Translations under genes and position numbers: made by a program
From: Microstegium vimineum
Lineage: Eukaryota; Streptophyta; Magnoliopsida; Poales; Poaceae
DNA: 64,000 nt
NCBI GenBank assembly: GCA_022036555.1
Contig: CM039119.1
Location: 44,147,318 to 44,211,317 of the forward strand
Direction of reading: 5' to 3'
Part shown: in pieces, positions 56,551 to 64,000 of the stretch
How positions within the stretch are numbered: position 1 is the stretch's first letter
Layout: each line of letters starts with the position of its first letter
Notes under the pieces: model-generated
Databases searched by the model: none
What the model was told of the DNA's origin: nothing
Seen by the model: only the letters and a program-made list of their open reading frames with translations

Positions 56551-56788
56551 CCCTCGGAGGATCTTCCGCCTCGTCCGAGCTAGGTAGACGTCATCCGTGG
56601 CTCTGTCTACCCTCGGAGGCTCTTCTGCCTCGTCCGAGCTAGGCAGACGTCATCCGTGATGCCACCCGCCAACCCTCGGAGGCTTCTCCGCCCCAGCCAA
56701 GCCGAGGTGACGTCATCTGTGACGCTTTCACCCTCGGAGGCTCTTCCGCCCCGTCCAAGCTGACGTGACGTCGTCCGATGACATCACC
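56551..56788. repeat. Tandem U3 repeats of the gypsy LTR with ACGTCA elements
   Basis: Four units start at 56551, 56610, 56673 and 56731, each CCCTCGGAGG...CCG(A/)AGC...GACGTCATC. Each unit has an ACGT core (GACGTCA; unit 3 has the palindrome TGACGTCA), the usual site of plant bZIP factors. These are likely enhancer repeats; binding is inferred. Confidence 0.8.
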
Positions 56789-57386
56789 CTCTCCCAAAGG
56801 CACTACCGCCACGGCCGAACCGTGGAGCCCAAGCCTATCATCAAAGGGTCCACAGTACCGCTCGTCCTTAGGGATGGGGTTTCAAGGCATGAGCCGCCAT
56901 GCCTAACCTTGTACACGCCCTACGGTACGAGCTCCTGTGCTGCCTAACCGCCGATTGACGCTCGCCACGCTCATGCCATGCCTTCGGCGGACACATGAGC
57001 AGGGATCAGGGCGTCCTCAGCCCTGTACGACGGAACGTGGGGGTGCCTGGCACTATGCTGCCAACCCCCACCCATGCCCTAATCAAGGAATAGTGACGTT
57101 CCTGATCACAAGGCGCATGGCTACAGCTTCATCGAGGACGAACAGGGTCCTGACGGTCTTGGAGATATTACCTCGGCATATCCCCAGGGACTTTATGGGC
57201 CTACCGACCAGAAGACGGCCCAGCCCGCGAGGCCTTGCGGCACGCGACCAACCCGTCATGCTCGCCAAGGACTCCGAAGAAGTCTTGCTCGCCAAGGAAG
57301 ATCCTACTAGATAGGCTCGGATCCCTTGCCTTAAGGGGCCGATCAAAATCTGTTAGGATATGAAAATTGTAACCCTTCTCCCCGAC

Positions 57387-57394
57387 TATATAAG
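57387..57394 (+). promoter_or_regulatory. TATA box of the gypsy LTR
   Basis: CTATATAAGG stands about 25 bp before a CT-rich (TC)n stretch typical of plant transcription leaders. Confidence 0.65.
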
Positions 57395-57652
57395 GCGAGC
57401 AGGGACCCCCTCCAAAATCTCTCTCTCTCTCTCTCTCAGATCATCTACGGATCTTGTAACCTAGTACTCAGATCAATCCAGTCACCAGAACACAGGACAT
57501 AGGGTATTACGGTAATTTGTCGGCCCGAATCTGTCTAAATCGTCGTGTCTACGCTCTCTATGTTATGCTTGATCGCCGTTGCCACACCTCCGCCTACAAT
57601 CTACTATCGTAGGGTACCCCCTAGGTAGACTGCGACGCATATTTCATCGATA

Positions 57653-57672
57653 GTTGGTGCTCCAGGTAGGGG
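57653..57672 (+). other. Gypsy primer-binding site region
   Basis: GTTGGTGCTCCAGGTAGGGG follows the LTR end directly. Related grass gypsy elements have GTTGGCGCGCCAGG here, so two positions seem to have changed. The tRNA is not assigned. Confidence 0.6.
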
Positions 57673-58260
57673 GTGTGTGCATCGACTTCATGGCTCAAGG
57701 CACTCCCGGGCGCATCGCCCATGACGACCCGGCGAGCGTTGTCGACTAGGTTGACGAAGACCTCGTCGAATGCCTCGGCCTCATCAACGCCGCTCGCCGC
57801 CGACTCCGCCCACACGCGTCGCCCACACGAAAGAAGATCACCCCGGAAGCATCACAACACCGCTCGACACCGGATCCCACGAGCCATGGTAGAGGGCGGA
57901 AGCGTCGACGCGACAAAAGCCGCAAAGAGGTCCTTGACGGCCCCTGTCCCCTTCACGAACGAGGAAAACACACCATGCGGGAATGCATCGCCCTCAAGGA
58001 GGCCATCTAGAGCAAGGCAGAAGCAAAGCAACAGGGCAGCAGCCCTTCGATAGAAGACACGTCGGAAGCCCCGATCACCAACTTCACAAAGGCCACGCGC
58101 ATCTTCCCTATATTCCGCGGGCGCCCAGATGGCAACGGTAAGCATCGCCGGGCTTTTACTAACAATAATAACATTCATGCCCTGCTCCAGATTGGACGAG
58201 GTGTCAAAATGATTTCTCTAGAGATGATCATCGGGTACAGTACGACTACCCTGGTCGCTT
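57673..58260 (+). pseudogene. Remnant of gypsy gag
   Basis: Only about 0.6 kb lies between the primer site and the protease, whereas gag of such elements takes 1.5 kb or more. The recognisable part is the C-terminal end (near 57960-58240: EECIALKEAI-like, then FRGRPDGNGK, NNNIHALLQIGRGVKM) with stops between. I see no zinc knuckle. Most of gag has been deleted. Confidence 0.55.
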
Positions 58261-61200
58261 CCCCCTAGTCGTCAGCGCAGCCGTCACGACCAGCTTCTTC
58301 AAAAAGATACTCGTCGACGGAGGGAGTTCTCTCAACATTATTTTCCCGAGCACGCTCCAATGTCTCAAGCTCCGGGAGAGCAGCATCTGCCCGGCGAATT
58401 TCTCCTTCCATGGTATAATCCCCGGTGAAAGCTCGAAGATGTCCGGACAGATCACCCTCCCGGTACGATTCGAATCCGACCATCTGGTGCGTGAAGAACC
58501 CGTAGATTTCGTGATCGCCGACCTCGATACTCCATACGATGCCATCCTCGGGCGGCCCACGCTGTCAAGACTCATGGCGTTACCGCACTATACCTATTTA
58601 GTGCTCAAGATACCAACACCGCAGGGGGTCATCAGCCTCCACTCCAATCTCCAGATCGCATACGAGTGCGAGCAAGAGACAATCACTAACGCGACCAAGC
58701 GGGAGCAATTGCGCAGTACCCAAATCTGCCTGTCTGATGCGGCCAAGCCACGAGCAGGAGACTTCGATGTTCCAGAACCTCCGACCACACGTGCCTCGAA
58801 GAAATCCAAGGAAACGAAGACGGTGGTCTTGGACGATGATGATCCTGAAAAGACCGCCGTGATCAGTGCCGACCTCGACCACGAACAAGAAAGCGCACTC
58901 ATCAGCTTCCTATGGCGCAACATCAACATCTTCACCTTCGATGGATATGCCAGGAGTCCCCCGCGACCGCACCGAGCATTCCCTGAACGTGGTCGACGGG
59001 GCCAAGCCGACCCACCAGAAGCTTAGAAGGTTCGCACCAGACCGCAAAGAGGCTATTAAGGCTGAAATAACCAGGCTCCTAGCTGTAGGGTTCATAAAGG
59101 AAGTAAATCATCCCGATTGGCTTGCCAATCCGATACTTGTAAGGAAAAAGAATAATGAATGAAGAATGTGTGTCGACTATACGAGTCTCAACAAGCATTG
59201 CCCTCCCGACCCCTTCCCTCTCCCGCGGATCGATGAAGTTGTTGATTCCACTACCGAATGCGAGCTCCTCTCCTTCCTCGACTGTTACTCCGGCTACCAC
59301 TAAATAGCGCTGAAGGTAGAAGATCAAATCAAAACATCATTCATAACCCCTTTCGGCGCCTACTGTTACACAACAATGTCCTTCGGACTAAAAAACGTCG
59401 ATGCAACGTACCAACGCGCCATACAAGAATGCTTGAAAGAACTCATTCCAGGAAAGATCGAGGCCTACGTAGATGCCGTGGTCCTAAAAACACACTCCGC
59501 AGAAACACTGATCGCCGACATAGAGGCAACTTTCGAAGCCCTCAACAAGTTTAGGTGGAAGTTAAACCCAAAGAAATGCATCTTTGGGGTATCATCTGGA
59601 AACCTTCTAGGCAACATCGTCAGTCGGTCCGGCATTCGAGTCAATCCGGAAAAAAACTGCCACAGTTCTCCAAATGAAACCTCCGTCTAATGTCAAAGAC
59701 GTTCAGAAACTTGCTGGGTGTATGGCTGCCCTAAACCGCTTCATCTCCCGCCTCGGTGAAAAAGGCCTTCCGTTCTTCGGACTCTTAAAGGACGGACAAA
59801 AGTTCGAATGGAACGACGAGGCCAATCGCGCCTTCGCTGACCTTAAGCGGTACCTCACCAAACCACCCGTCCTGGTTGCGCCGAAAGAAGACGAACCAAT
59901 GTTACTTTACATTGCCACCACCAACCGAGTTGTCAGCACCGTCATGGTGGTCGAACGTGAAGAAAGCGGGCGTGTATACCTGGTCCAGCGACCATGTTAT
60001 TTGTTAAGCAAAGTACTGAACGAGTCGAAAACAAGATACCCTCAGGTGCAGAAGCTATTATACGCGGTACTCATCACCGCACGCAAGCTTCGGCACTACT
60101 TCCAACAACCAACTAAGGTGGCAGTCGTCACCGAATTCCCTTTGGGCGACATTCTGCGCAACAAGGACGCTACAGGGCGAATAATCAAATGGGCGGTAGA
60201 ATTGGGAATGTTCAATATATCCTTCCAAGGGAGACATACAATCAAGTCACAAGCACTTGCTGACTTCATCGCCGAATGGACTGACATCCAGGTCCCAGTA
60301 AACACTGAAGCACCCGAGCACTGGACCTTGTTCTTCGATGGCTCACTGTCCATTCACGGAGCAGGCACCAGCCTTCTATTCATATCACCATCAGGAGATA
60401 AGCTTCGCTACGTCCTGCGACTACTATTCCCAGCATCCAACAACGCCGCCGAATACAAGGCAACACTACATGGGCTCCGCATTACGAGCGAACTCGGCAT
60501 AAAATGCATCATCGTCAATGGCGACTCGGCCCTAGTGATCAACCAGCTCAACAAAGAATGGAGGTGCTCCAACGAGAAGATGGACGCATACTGCGCAGCC
60601 ATCCAAAAATTAGAAGGCAAGTTCTTTGGGATCGAATATCACTACGTTCCGCGCGACCGAAACCAGGCAGCAGATGAAATGTCCAAACTAGGATCTTTGC
60701 GATCTCCCATCCCGGCCGGAGTTTTTTTCCAAGACCTACGTGAGCCATCAATCGTCGATCAACATGAAGCCACACCTGATTACGTACCACAACCACAAGC
60801 TAATGTGCTGATCACAGCAAGCACCAGCCGGTCATCCGACTGGCGAGACGATTTTGTTCAGTACCTCTCCAATAATGTGGTGCCATCAGATCAGATAGAA
60901 GCAGAGCGACTAACCCGCCGAGCCCACAACTACGTCCTCGTTGATGGTACATTGATGAGGAAGAACTCCAGATTTGAAGCATTACAAAAATGCGTCTCCA
61001 AGGAGGAGGGCGCGACAATCATACAAGACATTCACACAGGCACGTGTGGAAATCACACTGCTGCGAAAACGCTGGTGTGAAAACCTTTTCGAGCAGGGTT
61101 CTATTGGCCCACAGCGGTCGCCGATGCAGAACAGATGGTGAGCACCTACAAGGGGTGCTAGTTCTTCGCGAAGTAAACTCACCTACCCGCCCAAGAGCTC

Positions 61201-62078
61201 CAAATAATACCGACTTCCTGGCCCTTCGCTTGTTGGGGTCTCGATATGCTCGGACCATTCCGACCAACACCGGCGAACTTCAAATGGATCTATGTGCCCG
61301 TCGACAAATTCTCCAAGTGGATTGAGGTTAAGCCGATCACCAAAGCCTCGGCCAGGAGCGTAGTCGCCTTCATCGACGAAATCATACACCGATTCGGCGT
61401 CCCAAATTCAATCATCACTGACCTAGGGTCAAATTTCACCGGAAACCTTTTCTGGGATTTCTGCGAGGACAACGAAATACTAGTCAAATATGTCTCTGTC
61501 GCCCACTCCAGAGCAAATGGCCAGGCCGAACAAGCGAATGGAATGATACTAGATGCGCTCAAGAAAAGGCTGTACCAGGAGGACGAAAAGAACACAGGTC
61601 GTTGGTTGCACGAACTACCCGCGGTGCTTTGGGGACTACGCACCCAACCCAGTCGCAACACCGGCGTCTCCCCATACTTCATGGTCTTTGGCTCCGAAGC
61701 CGTCATACCAACCGACGTCGCCTTTGGTTCCCCGCAGGTAGAGCACTACGATGAAGAAACATCCAACAGGCCAGAATTGACGACATCGATCGTCTCGAAG
61801 AACAGAGGCTAACCTCGTGCATACGCACAACCAAGTACCTCGAAGGCGTCCGCCGATATTACAACCGCAACGTCAACCACAGATCGTTCGTCGTAGGAGA
61901 ACTCGTCCTCAAGAGGAAACTGAAGACCGAAGGCATGCATAAGCTCTCATCACATTGGGAAGGCCCCTACATCATCAAAGAAGTAACCCGACCAGGGTCC
62001 TATCGGCTCGCAGACCAGGAAGGCGTCGATGTACCTAACTCATGGAGCATAGAACACCTTAGGCGTTTCTACGCCTGA
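58261..62078 (+). pseudogene. Gypsy pol: protease, RT, RNase H, second RNase H, integrase, broken
   Basis: Aspartic protease ILVDGGSSLNIIF with Asp at 58316-58318; linker with LGRPTLSRLMALPHYTYLVLK; RT from about 58930 (KLRRFAPDRKEAIKAEI, CVDYTSLNKHCP, FITPFGAY). The RT catalytic box reads YVDA at 59466-59477 where YVDD is required, so the second Asp is Ala. RNase H 59674-60260 (the open frame 59674-61080 carries it on). A second, archaeal-type RNase H (60325-60700) has all four acidic residues: FFDGS, NNAAEY, GDSALV, NQAADEMS. Integrase 61000-62078: LDMLGPF, ITDLGSNF, ANGQAEQANG keep D, D, E; chromodomain not seen. Stops at 59159 (TGA), near 59302 (TAA), 61078, 61159 and 61174, and frameshifts near 58930, 59170, 59670 and 61790. 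Final stop 62076-62078. Confidence 0.85.
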
Positions 62079-63016
62079 AGTACATGTATCATCTGTCCTA
62101 CCCATATCAATAAAGTTCGAAACGCTGCCTATATACTTTCTTCTTATCGATATCATCTACACAACGACTACAGCGCCCGAAGATCTCTATAAAACGCCTA
62201 CGACGTTCGACGACATCTGTAAAACGCATGCGGCATTCGACGACCTCTCCAAAACACTACCACAGTGTTCGACAACCTCTCCAAAACGCAATAGGGCATT
62301 TCTCCAAACAGCCTGGCCATTACCAGAAAGCACCCGAAGCTAGCTTTCCAATGAATCATAGCGAATAGAAGTAGCTACCCTAAGTGCTACGACTACATTG
62401 ACAGGCCTCTCAAATGATATTTCCTCAGAAGCCAGGCGATATCATTTGGGTTGGGAGCCATGAGGTTATGTGCCTAGAATCTGTATACGACCATGGTACA
62501 GTCGACGACTCTACAAGCAACATGGCTTTTCGCCCAGCGTCTGTAGGAACGGTCTCCACAGGCCCTGGTCACGCCACAATCGAGCCTCTCGAAAAAAGGC
62601 CCTATCCACTGGCATCTCCCTTAGCGTGCATGAGTTGTTCGCCCTCTGCGCCGCGGGTTGCCAGCAACGTGCCTCCTTGGGAGTCCTTATGTATCCTACG
62701 CGTGCAGTGGCGCTAGCCCTACAATCTGGACCATTTGAGACCCAAGGCCGAATGATTCATCGTTACAGCTCACGACTCAGCTGGCTGGCATGAAAGGACA
62801 TACAAATGAAATAAAAGCTCACCACCCGGATAAATAAAGCTTTGATACATTTCACTTACACGTCCACACCAACCTTGTATTATATACAAACAACGGCTAC
62901 CTCGTAGCAAAAAACTCCATGTCAGCAAGCAGATCCCCAGCAACCACGTCTGCCTCCGCCCCCAAGCGACCAACGTCTGACTCCGAAATACCTGCCGCGT
63001 AACCACTGCGTACCCT
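62079..63016. other. Gypsy stretch after pol, no plus-strand gene
   Basis: An AATAAAG lies at 62109. 62178-62300 holds four tandem units of about 31 bp (CGACGACCTCTCCAAAACGC...GGCATT). 62400-62800 has open frames without features. 62800-63016 is the likely 3' untranslated side of the minus-strand gene. Confidence 0.5.
62178..62300. repeat. Four diverged tandem units of about 31 bp
   Basis: Each unit has CGA(C/A)(G/A)A, then CTCT(C/A)(C/T)AAAACGC and a (G/A)(T/C)GTT or GGCATT end. It lies between pol and the minus-strand gene. Confidence 0.7.
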
Positions 63017-64000
63017 CTAAAGATCGATTTGTGGATAATGCGACTGCAGCATCGAAAGTCCATGAGAGAGCATCTTTTGCGCCGCCAATGACACAAACGA
63101 CTTGAAGCGCCCATAGAATCCTCGGGCCCTCGATAGATCATTAGCAATTGCATCGTCCGATGGAGGGGTGGAGATGAAAGTAACATCGTCCACACAGGCC
63201 ATCACCGGCCCGACCTCTTCAATCAAGCTCCAAAATCGGCGGCGCTCCACAACAACTTCGGCATCCTGTCCTATAAGCGTCAAAGAACATAAACACAAGG
63301 GCAAAGCAACAACTCCAGCAAACAAATAGGGCACCAGAAACCAACCTTCTTTCGCCTTTGCAAGCTGGTCACACAGACTTAGGTTGTCACGTTCCTTCTC
63401 CAAAAGAGCCTTCTCCAACTCACGCGTCCGCGCATGAGACTCCTGCAAAGATCCCTCCAAAGACGCGATCTGGAGCTTGCGTTCCCGACTCGCCCTCAGC
63501 AATGCCTGCGAAATCATGGTTACGCTTGCGATTAATAAAAGGACAAGGAAGCCAATGACTCACCTTAACACTATCCAGGACGCCCCGGTCGTAATCAGAT
63601 CCCCCACCATCGACGAAGCCCTCCCGTGAGTGAGGCAGCTCCACAAAGTCATCTTCAATGACAACAGAAGTTCGCCTTTGCCTCTTCCTTCGACGAGAGC
63701 CAAACGTCAGTGGCACACCATCGTCTTCCGAAGAAATCCCCGGGTCTCCCAAAGATTATAAGTCACCACCAAGTTCCGGATGATTTGTAGTCCAAGGCTC
63801 CGACCTCAGCGGCTTCGGATCGGCAACAACCGTCTCTGCCCTGGGCAGCCCCTCGCCAACCGAACCCTTGTCAAAAGCCTCCAACACGCCAAGCGGGACG
63901 TTCCCATCCCCAAAAGAAGTACCACGCCTCTGGGTTGGCAGAGATGGAGATTCACGAGAATAACAGGAAATACTCGGCTCCGTAGTATCACCACTAGCCC
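63017..64000 (-). CDS. Spliced-looking antisense gene in the gypsy element, coiled-coil protein, partial
   Basis: On the minus strand, opposite to pol, an open frame enters from the window edge and runs to a donor at 63564 (GTTAAG|GTGAGT). It is interrupted once by TAA at 63756-63758. Intron 1 is 63506-63563 (58 bp, ...TTTCGCAG). Exon 2 is 63346-63505 (LRASRERKLQIASLEGSL..., Leu/Glu/Arg heptads, coiled coil). Intron 2 is 63271-63345 (75 bp, GTTGG...CTTATAG, also open in frame). Exon 3 is 63017-63270 (VVVERRRFWSLIEEVGPVMA, then AQKMLSHGLSMLQ, stop). The phases match at both junctions (0, then 1). The N-terminal part is Ser/Pro-rich with a basic SRRRKRQRR stretch that could be a nuclear signal. 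Maize Grande, also Tat type, is reported to carry an antisense gene in this position. Function is unknown. Confidence 0.65.

Larger units (their letters stand above)
56451..57652 (+). repeat. 5' LTR of the gypsy element
   Basis: It starts TGTCGGATACC. It likely ends ...TCGATA at 57652, where most relatives have TCGACA, just before the GTTGGTGCTCCAGG primer site. The U3 has four tandem units of about 60 bp (56551-56788). TATA is near 57387, followed by a (TC)n leader (57418-57438). Confidence 0.78.
56451..64000 (+). mobile_element. Ty3/gypsy element of Tat type, right end beyond the window
   Basis: 5' LTR, primer site, a mostly missing gag, then protease, reverse transcriptase, RNase H, a second RNase H, integrase (gypsy order), and a gene on the opposite strand. 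A second, archaeal-type RNase H and extra ORFs after pol are marks of the Tat lineage (Grande, Retand). Pol is decayed. It lies in a copia LTR, which resumes, presumably, beyond 64000. Confidence 0.85.

Overview
This is a stretch of plant nuclear DNA, almost certainly from a grass (Poaceae). The reasons are spliced P450 genes of CYP81 type, a GC-rich GH81 glucanase, CACTA/En-Spm transposons with grass-type subterminal repeats, and very large LTR retroelements of the Maximus/SIRE, Tekay/Del and Tat kinds. A panicoid grass is a guess. Host genes are few: one GH81 endo-1,3-beta-glucanase on the minus strand (14651-16923, one frameshift) and two duplicated CYP81-like P450 loci on the minus strand (copy A 19993-31795, copy B 49340-51668). 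Nearly everything else is nested mobile DNA.

Layout. 522-14014 is a structurally complete 13.5-kb Ty1/copia element with matching 5-bp target duplications, two LTRs, gag, pol and a long extra 3' ORF. It sits in a GC-rich promoter-like sequence. 14651-16923 is the GH81 gene. 17906-19137 holds a possible hAT-type remnant and a 68-bp tandem repeat. 19993-31795 is P450 copy A. Its first intron has grown to 10 kb through a CACTA element (21074-28378), which itself contains a second CACTA element (24703-27867) and a CACTA miniature element (23215-23461), each with an exact 3-bp target duplication. 32996-40558 is a decayed CACTA TNP2-type transposase, split in its DUF4216 part by a 4.2-kb solo LTR (36003-40171). 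41357-47199 is a second long solo LTR in reverse orientation, itself split by a 1.9-kb solo copia LTR (42473-44408). 49340-54943 is the second copy of the P450 plus CACTA block. From 54944 a reversed copia LTR begins; a Tat-type gypsy element (56451 to beyond 64000) is inserted in it, with decayed pol and a separate spliced-looking gene on the opposite strand.

How it fits together. The P450 gene and an upstream CACTA element were duplicated as a block and the copies then decayed differently. Copy A has two frameshifts, a 110-bp tandem duplication over an exon end and the 10-kb intron. Copy B has clean exons, but its second intron has shrunk to 27 bp and a MULE-type MITE lies 5 bp before its start codon. 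Retroelement proteins are disabled by frameshifts, by stops that mostly look like C-to-T changes (seven of seven in the copia extra ORF are TAG), and by loss of catalytic aspartates (copia integrase D to N, gypsy reverse transcriptase D to A). I see no autonomous mobile element, and no tRNA, rRNA or CRISPR array.
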